A program made the translations under genes and the position numbers. The notes below the pieces were generated by a model. The model was not told the DNA's origin and searched no databases. It worked only from the letters and a program-made list of their open reading frames with translations. A stretch of DNA of 64,000 bases, from NCBI GenBank assembly GCA_030549775.1, contig CM060175.1:68663245-68727244 (forward strand), written 5' to 3'. How positions within the stretch are numbered: position 1 is the first letter of the stretch; every line of letters begins with the position of its first letter. This DNA is from Tamarix chinensis (Eukaryota; Streptophyta; Magnoliopsida; Caryophyllales; Tamaricaceae). This document shows positions 34,600 to 46,476 of the stretch, piece by piece.

Positions 34600-34990
34600 A
34601 CTCCCATGCAAAACCCTAACTCCACCATGCAAACCCTAATACCACCATACCAACATTAATACCACCATACAAACCATAACACCACCATGCAAACCCTAAT
34701 ACCACCATAAGCCATTAATACCACTATGCAATCATTAATACCACCATACGAACATTAATACCACCATACAAACCCTAATACCACCATAAGCCATTAATAC
34801 CACTATGCAATCATTGATACCACCATACGAACCCTAATACTACCATACCGACCATAATACCACCATACAAACCCTAATACCACCATACAACATTAATACC
34901 TCCATAAAATCACAAATACCACCATACAAACCCTAATACCACCATGTGAACCATTAGTACCGCCATAGAACATTAATACCATCATACAAA
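34600..34990 (-). repeat. About 20-bp repeats with AAACCCTAAT (C)
   Basis: About eighteen units of 'accaccatacaaaccctaat' and variants on the plus strand. Many hold AAACCCTA(A). This is the largest such array next to that of D. Confidence 0.88.
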
Positions 34991-35257
34991 CTTCAAGACT
35001 CCCATGATGGTTCCCAATTCATATTACCATTTATCCTAATATGCATGTCCTAGAGGGCCATAACATAATACATCATAAACATCATACATATAAATGTCAT
35101 GCTCATGTCACGGAAGCACATACAACATACCTCAATCTCCAAGCTGCGCTACACATAAGACAAGTTATCCACAAATCATATAATACATGGCATAGCATGG
35201 CATACACAACATTCAACACATCCATGTCACACATAGCATAAGGCCATTAGCTTCGTC

Positions 35258-35304
35258 CTTACCTAAGGCGATGCCGGGCTTGGAGCACGCTCCTCTAACT
35301 CCTT
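35258..35304 (-). promoter_or_regulatory. Splice-donor-like conserved block (C)
   Basis: The minus strand reads AGGAGCGTGCTCCAAGCCCGG, then CCTTAGGTAAGGACG. GGAGCGTGCTCC is a perfect inverted repeat. Confidence 0.45.
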
Positions 35305-35574
35305 AAGGCTTTGGTCGGGATTACCTAAAAAAGGGGGGAAATGCTAAGTATTAGTTTCCCTTGCAAGTACCATCAACCCTTATTCTAGTTTAGGATTAGG
35401 GTTTTTATTACTAAAGAGGGTATTATACAAAAACTAGGGTTTTTACCTTAGAATTAGTATACTAAATATTAGTAGTCAAAATATAGTTATTTATGATACT
35501 TATTGTTACACTTATTTTATTAAGCCCATTAGTTCCATTCTTATAATACTAGTGTTCACTAGTCATAGTAAAAT

Positions 35575-35578
35575 AGTG

Positions 35579-35612
<34 letters not shown>

Positions 35613-36120
35613 GACTACTAATAGTGACACTTATGTTTCAAGTAATAGAACTCTAGCGTTTTTAAGATTTATAAGTCTAACAATGGTGTTAGGTTTGAAA
35701 TAATAATATTATAAGGTCACAATATTACAAGTAAACTATTCCTAAGGGTGATAATGATAATAGTAATAATACTAATAATGATGATAATAATAGTAATACT
35801 CCTAGTAGTAATGATAATAACAATAATACAACCAAGTAAGGTTTAGCAACCACAATAATAACCGTAGTAAGGATAATAGAAGTAATAATAGTAATATTAT
35901 TAATAATGTTAATAATAACAATTATAAAAATTAAGATTAAAGTTAAGTATAATAAAAGTTAGGGTTCAAAAGGGATGATAGTATTAGTAAGAAAATAAGA
36001 CATTAATAATAGAGACAATAATAATGGTAATAATGACAATAATAATAATAATAATAATAATAAAAGTAATAATAATAATGATAATAATAATAATAATAAT
36101 AATAAGTATATTAGTATTAA
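35575..36120 (-). repeat. TAA-rich microsatellite domain of LTR C
   Basis: Repeated (TAA)n, (TAG) and (TGA) runs fill most of 545 bp, with unique inserts, at the same relative place as in the other LTRs. Confidence 0.82.
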
Positions 36121-36564
36121 TATTAGTAGAAAATGGTAGCAGTTATATAAAAGGGGTATTAGGGTTTGGATGAGTGGAGAACCACCTAGGGTCGGTGGTG
36201 GTCCGGCGGCGGCGCGTGGTGGCGACGGCGGCGGCGGTGGAGGAGGAGAGGAGGGGGAAAGATGGAGGTGGTGGTTAGATGGGAGGGGAAAAGGAGGAGT
36301 TTGAGGTGGGGAAAGAAACAACAGGTGAAGGGGAGTGGAGTGAGGGTGGTGGCGTGGCAAAGGGTGGCGGCGCGCGGCGGCCGAGGGTGGTGGAGAGAGG
36401 TGGAAGATGAGGGAGGCAGGGGAATATGGAGGTATGGGAAGGTGGAGGATGGTCTGCTGGACGTTTTGGAGGGTGGCAGGAGGGTTGCTCGCGGCGGAGG
36501 TGGCGGATACGGGCGGCGTAAGGGGCGGCGATGGCTGGAAGAGGTGGTTTCGAGCAGTGGACTT

Positions 36565-36588
36565 TGCACGGCTAGGGCGGCACGTGCA
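36565..36588 (-). promoter_or_regulatory. Leader dyad (24 nt), copy in C
   Basis: On the minus strand TGCACG...CGTGCA pairs as in B; the bulged base is T here. It is 193 bp downstream of the TATA box. Confidence 0.6.
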
Positions 36589-36770
36589 GGGCAAGGCGGA
36601 GGGTGGCGGTGGATTGGTTTTGTCGAGGGAGTTGCAGGGATGATAACGGTGGGAAGAGGTGGCGGCGGCGGTCTCCGGTGACGGCGGAAATCCCGTCTTT
36701 TTGAGGCGGCGGAGAGGTAGGGTTTCGGGGTAAAAATCGAAAAGGGAGCTGATTGGGGCTGCCAATGGGG

Positions 36771-36782
36771 GGTATTTATAGG
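36771..36782 (-). promoter_or_regulatory. LTR promoter TATA box (solo LTR C)
   Basis: The minus strand reads CCTATAAATACC, matching the other copies. The surroundings are GC-rich. Confidence 0.7.
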
Positions 36783-37896
36783 CAATTGGAAGGGGAAAAC
36801 GACAAGGGAAGAAGGAGGCATGCGGGGCAAGTGTGCAGGTGGCCGGACAGTGGTAGGTGGTGAAGGTCCTGCCATGGCAGGTTGGGTCGGGGAAGGGGAG
36901 AGGAAAAGGGAAAGAGGTGGGCACGCGGGAAGGGGAGAGAGAGAGGGACTTGGTCGGGGTCGAAAAGAGGAAGAAAACGACAAGGAGAGGGGCAGGTGAG
37001 GACGGCAGGTCGTTGGCTGGTGGCTGCCGGCGGAATCGGGGCTGCAAGTCGACGTTGCAGGTCGGGCTGGGAAGAAGAAGACATGCAGGGTGGACCGGTC
37101 GGTCCAGGGGAAGGAAGGAAAAGAAAAAAAAGAGGGCGGTTCGGCCGGCTGGGGGCAACGGGTGACAACGGCCTGGCAGGCCTGGCACGCGAGACGGGGG
37201 GAGGAAGGGATCTGGGCCGGTGGGCTGGCCCAGTCGGGGGAGAAAATGGTGAAAAAGAAAATGAGTAAAGGGAGGAAGAAATAAAAAAAGAAAAGAAAAG
37301 AGAAAAAGGGAAAAAAATAAAATGGTTGGGTTGGGGTATTGGTCTTTATTTATTTATATATTTATTTTAGATATTTAAATTTTAATAATAATTATTTTAA
37401 TTATAATAATTAAATCCATTTTTAAATTAGTTAGGCTATTTTGGATAAATTGCCCTTAACTTCCATTTTAATTAGTAAAATGTCTAAAATTTTATAAATA
37501 ATTTATTTATTGATTTATCTTTATTTTCCTCAATTAATTTCCTCTTTATTTAATAAAGTAACCTATTTTCTTAAATTTTCTCTAATAAATCATTATTTGC
37601 CATAATTCCAAAATTAGGATTTTTGGGGTATTACAAACCGAGTCTCTCAAATTTTAAATCCTTCCCAAAACCTTTTAAAGCCAAACTAAAAATGCATATA
37701 AAAAAATTAAGCACACCTAAATCACAATCAAACACACATATAAACCTTGAGTTGTAATACCCCATCTTTTTGTAAATTTTTTGAATGAAAATTATGCCAT
37801 TTGTTGGCATTTGATTTTGATTTGGATCTATGATTGGGCTTGAGGTATATTTGGATTTGAAATGAGGTTGGAAAAATAAATTAAGCAAGTTTTTAG

Positions 37897-39420
37897 GTGG
37901 ATCGATCGACTGGTTTGTTGTTCCCACAAAATGGCTTTTACTCAACCAAACCAATCAAATGGTTAAGGATCCAATCGATTGGTCTATAGAACAATCGACT
38001 GGTAGACCAAACCTATTAACTTGTTGATTGAGTCGAGTATATTTTTGAAACTCAATTTTTTGAGAAATTTTTTATGATAAAATGGAACCTTGATAACTCA
38101 TTTCAATTTATTTCTAAAAGATTCTTAAAATTTTTCATGATGCATTTAACACAAAAATACTACCTTAGATAGATTTAATGAGCCGATTGGGCAAATGGGG
38201 GGGCTGACCTTAGTTTTGTCTTTTTCCACCTCTCTCATATGCTCATTTGTGGGATCATTACTTCAATTTTATACTCAATTCTACTTAGCTGGGATATTCA
38301 TTCCACGTTGACCTTCCATTTAACCTCTTATGTATTGCATTTCTAGACCAATCAACCCGCACTCCTCTAGAATCATCAATTGAGCTATAAATGATAGGTC
38401 GGCATATCTTGGATGAATCTATCCATTTAACTCAAATTTGAACTATAAGAATTAGGGGTTTTTGATTTGTTCCTAACCACAATTGTGATTTGTATTGATT
38501 TTTGGTTATAAATAGCCCTAATTACCCCTTTCATTCACCTTTCTTTCAGCCACTGAAATACTCTAACTCTCTAGAATTCACGCTCTCACTCTCCACTTAA
38601 AGCTTTGTATTTGAATTCTTTTACTCTTCTAATCCTTTCTCTAGCTCCCTTTTGTTTTAATTGTAAGCAAGAAAAAGTTAGATTTAGAAAAAAGGTTGAG
38701 TGGTTCAGCAGAATTATCTTATGTGTTCCTTTGGGTGCGGTATGTTCATTCTTCCCTATCTATTTTAAGTTCGAATTTAAAATTATTCATGGATTTTTGA
38801 GTTAAACTTGTTGTTCTTAAAGTTTTGAAAGTCGAGGATTTCAAAACTTGAGTTTTCTTGTTTAACGAAGTTTTGCTTACAGCAAGTAAGTCATTCTTAC
38901 TTTTGATATGTGTTATGATTAATCTTGTATGTTATGGAATTCCTAAAGTTATATGCTATATGTTGCTATGATTATTTTTCCTTCTAGAAATGGTATTGAA
39001 TGGTTTAACTATGATTTTGAGAAAAAAAAAACATAAATCTTGAGGAAAGAGTAGGTTGTGATGATTAATGGTGAAATATGCAACTATTGTAAGATATAAA
39101 TATGTTATGTGATATTAGAACATGTTTAAATGTGGTATGATAAATAATCATAAGCATGATATACTTGAAAATGATTTTTTGGTGCTATTAGAGGGCAAAC
39201 TAATCGACTAGTTGGGTCAAATTGATCGACTGGCTCCTAGAACAGTCGACTGGTTGACACAACCCATCATTTGGTAGACCTATAGAGACCTTGGTCTTGC
39301 TCTCTACTTAAATCCATCAATTGTTTTCCCAAACCAATCGATTAGTTTGAGGGTAGTTTGGTCTGGTTTAGCTAAACTGATCAACTGGTTAGGCCAAATC
39401 GATAGACTAGTTCAGCTAGT
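37897..39420 (+). repeat. Dispersed 'ATCGACTGGT' motif clusters in LTR H
   Basis: Two clusters (37897-38030 and 39190-39420) carry repeated 'aatcgactggt', 'gatcgactgg' and 'gtcgactggttg' words. The inverted words in the host of C suggest the same LTR subfamily. Confidence 0.6.
38506..38518 (+). promoter_or_regulatory. Probable TATA box of LTR H
   Basis: TTATAAATAGCCC is followed by a pyrimidine-rich stretch, as expected at an LTR U3/R boundary. It is about 750 bp into the LTR. Confidence 0.5.
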
Positions 39421-39695
39421 TTGTGTGATTTTGTTCTTCTCAGCTTGGATATGCTTTGAAATTGTGCATGGGATTGTTATATGAATAGTTAATGGATACA
39501 AATACATAAATTACCATGGATCAATGACCTAATGAATGGATTGAATGGACCATGATTCATGACATACTCAATGGGTGATGTAAAGGCTTGTCGGGTGAAC
39601 CACATATGAAATGTAATTGTTTTTGAGAAAAAGGGTAATGAAATATGGAATGCATTTTAGATGGAATAATATGATGGGTATGGTTAATAGTGAAC

Positions 39696-40629
39696 TGATA
39701 AGTTTATATTTTGAAATATTTTATATCCTTATAATATTAGGTTTTAGTATTTTAATTAAGTAATATAGGTGAATAATTATGATTCTATATTTAAATGATA
39801 ATAATTACACAAATGTTATTATTTGAGTTAAAATGATAATAATTAAATAAATTTAGAGTATAATATTATTTATTAATTTTTATTGAATTTTATTTTGCAG
39901 GTATTTCTTTTAAATAAATAAAAAAAAAGAAGTTGGACATTTGGACCAACAACCCAAGGGTCGAAGGCCCAAAGTTCAAAAAACAAAAATCTAAGCCTAG
40001 ATAAGATAAGGGAAGTTACGCGACATTGAAAACAGGAGACAGGGTTGGTGTGGAAAACAAGAAGTAGCCGTCATTAAAAAAAAAAAGAAGGGCAGCCACA
40101 GAGTCAGGGAAGGAGGGAGGCAGAAGAGACGAGATAGGGAGAGCAACCATTAGAAGGGAAGGATAAGCTGCATGGAAAAGGAGAAAAGGCCGTAGAAAAA
40201 AGTAAAGCAGCATTGCAAGCATGAAATTCAACCGAGCAGCATAGAAGGAGAGAGGGCACATGAATCGAGATGCCATCAATGCAACCAACACCGAAAAGAA
40301 AAAAATAATAATTACATGGAAATTAAAGTAGATCGGGAAGAGAAAATAAAGATAGAGGAATGTTATATCGATGGAATTTATTTAGATGAAATTAATTTTT
40401 CATCTAAATAAATTTTTAATCTTTTATCCATAATTAATTCCAGCTCTTTCTTTCTCTAATTTTTTATTTTTATTTTGAATATATAATTCTATGTAATTCG
40501 TTCAATAATTATGACCGGCCAATTATTTATTTCTAGGGAATAAATTGAAACCCTACATTAGGGTTTGAGATATAATTTTATTTTTCTTTGTTTCGTGATA
40601 TTTTTCCTTGACTCTATTTTAATTGCTAT

Positions 40630-40671
<42 letters not shown>

Positions 40672-41453
40672 TATTTATGTTAAGTATAATTTATGTGATG
40701 CATACCTTATTTCGGTTTCCTCATAGTGACAGTATGTAGGATTATTTACCTACTAGGTGGCCATATAAATATGCTAGAATTTATATGCATAAATTAAAAC
40801 TTTGTTAGATAACAATTCACTTGATAGTTTTATAATTCTAACTAAAGTAGTAATACGTTTAGATATGTGTGGGTCAAAGAAAAAAAATACAGCTAGACGT
40901 ACTTAGTGTACTAGTCTAGGTACTTAGATTGACATCCTTCCCATTATACTTAATTCATTAAATCTAGTTAAATATAGGAACTGCTTGTTACTACTATACT
41001 ACCAGAATTTAATAGGTTTAATATTAGCGCTTTGTCATGTTAATTAATTTAGGTAAGTAATATAAGGTGTATCGATATGCTTTTGGTATACAACTTGATC
41101 GATCACTTTCTCATAATTAAATATTAACTTAAAATTTTATATTATATTTTGACCTAATCTAGTGGTGGATTTTGAATTCCCTACCATATTTATCATATCT
41201 ACAGTTATCCATTATTTTTATTACTATTCTATTCTATTTTATTTATTATTTTAATACTTTTCTAATTTTATAACCCCCATTAGTATTTTCTTATTTATTT
41301 ATTTTATATTATTTAGGGTTTTATTTTTATTTATTTATTTTTTAAGCTAGAGGTGAGCCCTCTCAATCCCCAGTATAAAACGATACCCTTATTTGTTAGT
41401 AATATAATTAATAATAAGAGGGTTTAAATTACCTGTCAGCTACAACCACACCA
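39696..41453 (+). repeat. 5' LTR of element G
   Basis: 1,758 bp. It matches 44960-46471 along its length but carries extra DNA, including an (AC)n run at 40633-40667 absent from the 3' LTR. The many differences indicate an old insertion. Confidence 0.88.
40633..40667 (+). repeat. (AC)n microsatellite
   Basis: About 17 AC units in the 5' LTR only; the corresponding place in the 3' LTR (about 45690-45710) lacks it. Confidence 0.95.
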
Positions 41454-41458
41454 ATTTT

Positions 41459-41484
41459 TGGCGCCATTATCGGGGATTAGAAAC
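41459..41484 (+). other. Primer-binding site of element G (tRNA-Asp)
   Basis: TGGCGCCATTATCGGGGATT begins five bases after the LTR end and is complementary, with about three mismatches, to the 3' end of plant tRNA-Asp as I recall it. It is a single site, without the extra tRNA copy seen in F. Confidence 0.82.
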
Positions 41485-42014
41485 TTCATATTTGTTTTGC
41501 TAGCATTTTTAAAATTTTTTATTTTTAATGTGTTGTGTTTCTCATGTCTTCCTTTTATTTAGAGGTCAAAGTGCGCTTGTGGGCACTCAAGTCTCTAAAT
41601 TAATAGGACTATTAGTAGTTAGTGTGTTTTATTTTTTTTAGCGTTTTCTTTTTTCTTTTATTTTTTTAGGATCTTTTGTGTGTTTTGTTTCGTTTTTAAT
41701 CTTTTCCTTTGAAGTGTTAGTGCTTACAGGTGGGTATAAGAGGATCCTTATGCTATGGACAACTCTGTAATGCAAGAGTAATTGAGGTAAGTTCAAGGAA
41801 TCTTAATGACAGACTGAACCAACTCACTACTCTTATTTTGAAGGTAGCTACAGCTACTGGAGTTATTAATACAAGTGTTGTATGTCATACACAAGGAAAT
41901 CCATATACTTACCATGCACAAGCTATGAGATGAGGTGGGTAGACGCAACCCAGTGCTCAATCTTTCAATGGTTTCTAAGGATATAACCCCTAAAAAAGTG
42001 CACACTACTCGAAA

Positions 42015-42512
42015 ATGAGTCATCATCCTAACTTCGGATGGGAGATGAATGATCATTATTTAATGTCATATCAAGACCCTTACAAACGTGAATATGTATC
42101 TTCAAAATATTATCAATTTCCTCAACAAAAATCTTAACCATTTCAGAACCCTCAAGTTCAAAAAAAAATGAAGAAGCTTTTTTAAGCATTGATAAATAGG
42201 AAAAACCAACTAATACAAAATCAAATTAAACAAAATGAAAGGATGTTAGTGTTAGAGGAGCAAATGGGTTATATGGTCAACATGATCAATCAATTACAAG
42301 TACAAAAAGAGCTCTCTAGTACTTTAGTTCCAAATTCAAGTGAGAGTTATGAGTCTGATAATGCCAGGTCCGAATGTGAGGATGAACTAGTTGAGGAGGT
42401 TCCCATGAAGTACATTGAAAAGCAAGATCAAGAGGAAGAAGAGCTGGTAAAAGTAGTAGAAGAATCTCATCAAAATAACGATCAAGTGAACAAAAATAAG
42501 TATATGGATTAA
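42015..42512 (+). pseudogene. Gag-like fragment of element G
   Basis: From the ATG at 42015 the frame reads MSHHPNFGWEMNDHYLMSY. After two in-frame TAA stops (near 42135 and 42183) it stays open to 42512. The later part is glutamine-rich and then strongly acidic (EECEDELVEEV-like and EEEELVKVVEE). The order of tyrosine/glutamine-rich linker, coiled-coil-like segment and acidic tail resembles the C-terminal part of plant gypsy gag. The fragment in F starts the same way. No zinc knuckle is visible. Confidence 0.5.
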
Positions 42513-44946
42513 AAGACTATCACTTTCATCTACCATAGACCATCTTTGAACATTTTTTCCCCACTTTTGCTTGGATATGACCATAAAATATGAGGTAAGC
42601 CTTTGAAACACTTTGATTTTATCTATGCTAACCATACTCCTTATTTTCCCTCTTTTAGCAGGTTATATGGATCCAATATCGAAGAGAGTAATCAAATCAT
42701 ATTGGATACATCTAATAAGAAGCGTAATGCTCTAAAGGAGAGGTTATATTAGAAGGATGTGTTTAATGATTTTGAGATGGGAAAATATGTTCTTCCTTTG
42801 ATAGAGAGATCACCATATATGGACATTGGGCAAAACATTCTCTCTTTACACACAAGGTAAAATCTCATGATAGGTAAGCTACGTTATTTTTGGGTCAAAT
42901 ATTTTATTAAAAATAATAATTGATCTTTTTATACCTTGCAGGATATAGCTGATCTACACGATGAGGGATTTGGTGAAGTAGCTCTCAAGTAAACGTACCC
43001 ACCTTGAAAGAGTAAACTGAGATCATGTCATGCTAAAGACATAAAAACAAGTGCTACTTGGGAGGCAATCCAATGTGATAAGGGAGTTTTCTACCCTCTA
43101 GTTATTTATTTATTTATTTAGTTTGTATCTCCATACTTTAAATTACATGTTCCCTTAATTGTTTATACATTGAGTATAATGTGTGATTTAAGTGTAGTTG
43201 TGTGAGTGTTTTATGTGTCTGCATAAAAATAAATAAAAAATTAATAATTTTTTTTGTTTAGTATTTTAAGAGTATTAGGAGCCCTTAACTAATTAATGAG
43301 GAGTATATCTTTAAAATCTAACGAAAAGAGGATCATAAAATCAAGATAAAGCAAGTGGAGATTTTTTTTTGTTAATTTTGATATAAGATACACATATCTA
43401 CATTTCTATATGTGAATGGAGAAAGAATATGTATGATTTTCTCACCACCGACATGGCATGTTGAGATTCATCACATTTCTTAGTAAGCTTTTGAAACATA
43501 TATACCCTCTTCTTTTTATGAGAGAATTCACATGAAATTATCTACTTTTCTTGGCTTTAAATTTTATTTATAACCTCATATATATCTCATTGCTTTGATT
43601 AAATTACTTGCCATAACTTTTGTAATAGACTCTAGAGACTACTAGAACTTACTCTTGTGCTAGTCAAAGCTTATAGTCAAAACATGCTCTGATTGAGAAA
43701 ATGATAAAGGCAACTTAGGATTTGCCATCACATGACCAAATAGCTTCACCCTAATTTGTGTATACATGATATGAACCCTATAGAAATCCTTTGAGCCTAT
43801 ACATGGAATATATATTTTTCTTCATTACCCACATTTAATAACCTTCGGGCTTTAATAACCATACCCTTGCTTAAAGCTAGTGGAAGGAAATCAAATCTTT
43901 GTGGATAAAGAGTGGTTGAGTATGTGAAAGAAATATATGTATTTATGCTAAGAAAAGGATTGATTATGTTTGGTGGAGGAATATATTAAAAAAATGAATG
44001 AAAATAATAATAATAAATATAGAAAAAATGAAAATTGAAAAAAAAAGAGAAAAATGTTAGGATATAAGGAAGAGAGGGAGTTATAGAGATGATGCTGAGA
44101 AATTTCTATTCATGTTCTAATTTGGTGTTAAGGCGGTGATGTGTATTATTGATCATTGATGTAGAGTTAAGGTTATATTTCATCTAATTATGAGATTCCA
44201 CTAGCTCTTGACCTTTTTAGCACCACAATCCTTGAAAACTCCATACCCTTCTTTAACTTAAACCCCGCTACAACTAATAAGTAAGTCCTATTTGATTATT
44301 AAGATGAGCAGCCTTTGGTCTGATGGAGATTATCCATAAGAGTTAAGCATATGGTTCGATCCATTTGGCAGGTATTTGATATATTTCATAAGGTTTTATC
44401 CATAAGAAGCATTCTTTATTTATATATGTGAGTCATGTGTTATCTTTATCATCTTATTTCACATAAATGAGTGTTTATATTCATTCGTAGCCATGAATCT
44501 AAGAGAGAAAAAAATTGAGGGTATCTGCAGTGAGGATGGATATTCATGTGACTAAGGAGTGATAGATGTTCTTCCATAATATTGATCTGTCAATACTTAT
44601 CATGTTTATGTGCGAACCATATGTTGAAATTGATTCCTTAAATCTCCTAATGCTGAATCTTGGTGGATTGCTAATCTTGACGTATGAAAGTAAAATATTC
44701 TAAGACAAAAATGGTTGAGGGTACTAAGTGTGGTTTGATTATTTATCTTTTTCTTATTGTGTATGATTTTGTGGGTATATCATCTATGAAACCCTCACAA
44801 GACCTTACTTGTCCTCGATGGGTGACCTAGGGGTTTAAAGGGCTTGTTGTACATGTTAAGTGCAATCGTGAGACCTATAAAAGTGGCTAATTAGTTAAAT
44901 TTTCTTTAGTTAGAGTAATAACTTGCTTAGGGACAAGCAAGAAGCT
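42513..44946 (+). other. Non-coding interior of element G
   Basis: No domain was recognised over 2.4 kb. Part of it (42640-42930) parallels element F. It probably replaces the pol region of an autonomous relative. Confidence 0.5.
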
Positions 44947-44959
44947 AAGTGTGAGATCG
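44947..44959 (+). other. Polypurine tract region of element G
   Basis: AAGTGTGAGA directly precedes the 3' LTR. It follows GGGACAAGCAAG, a combination typical of Athila-type elements before the 3' LTR. Confidence 0.65.
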
Positions 44960-46471
44960 CGATAATTTTATATTTTATACCCTTATCATCTTATTTTACT
45001 ATTTTAATTAATTAATATAGGTGTATAATTATGATTTTATATTTAAGTGATAATAATTATACAAATGTTATTATTTGAGTTAAAATGATAATAATTAAAT
45101 AAATTATGAGTATAAAATTATTTATTAATTTTTATTAAATTTTATTTTGAAGTTATTGCTTTCTAATAATAATAAAAAGAAGTCAAACCTTTGGACCAAT
45201 GGCCCAAGGGCCAAAAAACAAAAAAAAAAATCCTGAACAAGATAAGGGAAGCTGCACGACATTGAAAATGGGAGACAGGGATGAGGTGGAATGGAGGAAG
45301 CAGCCGTCACTAAAAAAAACAAAGAAGGGTAGTCACAGAGTCGAGGAAGGAGGGAGGAAAAAGAGACAAGATGGGGAGAGCAGCCATTAGAAGTGAAGGA
45401 CATGCTGTAGAAAAAAAAAAGTGGAGTAGCATTGCAGGCATGGAATTCAACCGAGTAGCACAGAAGGAGAGAGGGCACATAAACCGATAAGCTATCAACG
45501 CAGCCAATGCTGAAAATTTTTTAATTACATGGAAATTAAAGTACATCGAGAAGAGGAATTAAAGGTAGAAGAAAGTTATACCGGTGTAATTTATTTAAGA
45601 TGAAATTAAGTTTTGATTTGAATACATTTTTGATATTTCATCTATAATCAATGTTGGTTATTTATTTCTCTATATTTTATTTATATTTTGGATATATATT
45701 TTTGTCAGGTATAATTTATATGGTGCATGCTTTGTTCTAGTTTCCTTATAGTGACAACATGTAGGATTATTTACTTGATAGGTGGCCATATGAATATGCT
45801 ATAATTTATATGTATAAATTGTAGTTAGGTTAGATAACAATTCACCTAATATTTTTGTGATTCTAACCAAAGTAGTAAAACGTTTAGATACATGTGGGTC
45901 AAAGAAAGGAAATACAGCTAGACATGCTTAGTCTAGTTACTTAGATTCACATCCTTCCAATTATACTTAATGCATTAAATCTAGTTAAATATAGGAGCCG
46001 CTTGTTGCTACTATACTACTAGTAGTTAATAGGGTTAATATTGGTGCTTTGTTGTGTTAATTAATTTAGGAAAGTAATATAAAGTGTATGGATATACTTT
46101 TGGTGTACAACTTAGCCGATGTCTTTCTCATGATTTAATATTGACTTAAAATTTAATATTATATTTTGACCTAATCTAGTGGTGGATTTTGAATTCCCTA
46201 ACATATTTATTATATACGCAGTTATCCATTATTTTTTTTACTATTTTATTTTTATTTTATTATTCTAATATTTTTCTAATTTTATAACCCCCATCAATAT
46301 TTTTCTTTTTTATTTATTTTGTGATCTTTAGGGTTTTATTTGTATTTATTTATTTGTTAAGCTAGTTAAATAGAGGTGAGCACTCTCAATCTCCAGTATA
46401 GAACCCTTATTTTCCAATACTACAATTAACAACAAGAGGATTTAAATTACTTATTGACTACGACCACACCA
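44960..46471 (+). repeat. 3' LTR of element G
   Basis: 1,512 bp, starting CGATAATTTTATATTTTA (TG changed to CG) and ending ACCACACCA, followed by the TGAAC duplication. Confidence 0.88.
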
Positions 46472-46476
46472 TGAAC

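Larger units (their letters stand above)
33047..37635 (-). mobile_element. Solo LTR C, giant gypsy LTR
   Basis: Plus-strand ends are TGTAACACCCCCAAATTTAC and AGGATTTTTGGGGTATTACA, an LTR in minus orientation. Identical 5-bp duplications AACCG flank it (33042-33046 and 37636-37640). It has no internal region. It shares all modules with A, B and D, with a GC-rich promoter domain at 36170-37250 that produces long spurious proline- and serine-rich frames. Length is 4,589 bp. Confidence 0.9.
37753..39695 (+). mobile_element. LTR H, left part (interrupted by element G)
   Basis: The start TGTAATACCCCATCTTTTTG has the terminus style of the family. The body holds repeated 'atcgactggt' words at 37897-38030 and 39190-39420 and a TATA box. 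Element G then splits it, and the sequence resumes at 46477. No internal domains belong to it in this window, so it may be a solo or truncated LTR. Confidence 0.6.
39696..46471 (+). mobile_element. Element G, complete non-autonomous Athila-like retrotransposon
   Basis: Two LTRs (39696-41453 and 44960-46471) start TGATAA/CGATAA and end ACCACACCA. They enclose a tRNA-Asp primer site, a gag-like frame and a purine tract. The element is flanked by identical 5-bp duplications TGAAC at 39691-39695 and 46472-46476. The 3.5-kb interior has no protease, reverse transcriptase or integrase. Athila/Tat placement rests on the primer site and the sequence before the 3' LTR (GGGACAAGCAAG, then AAGTGTGAGA). 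It lies in LTR H and must have been moved by a related autonomous element. Confidence 0.88.

Noticed and set aside
35959..37188. 409-codon frame on the minus strand, with further frames in the same DNA
   Set aside because: It spans the TATA box, the leader dyad and GC-rich promoter DNA of solo LTR C, is proline/serine/leucine-rich without domain signal, and runs into a (TAA) microsatellite. It arises from composition.
37631..37954. 107-codon minus-strand frame
   Set aside because: It crosses the start of LTR H and the target site of solo LTR C, so it cannot be an ancestral gene.
40016..40291. Cysteine/leucine-rich minus-strand frame shared with 45125-45478
   Set aside because: It is shared only because both lie in the LTRs of element G; the frames differ in length and have shifts, with no sign of protein selection.
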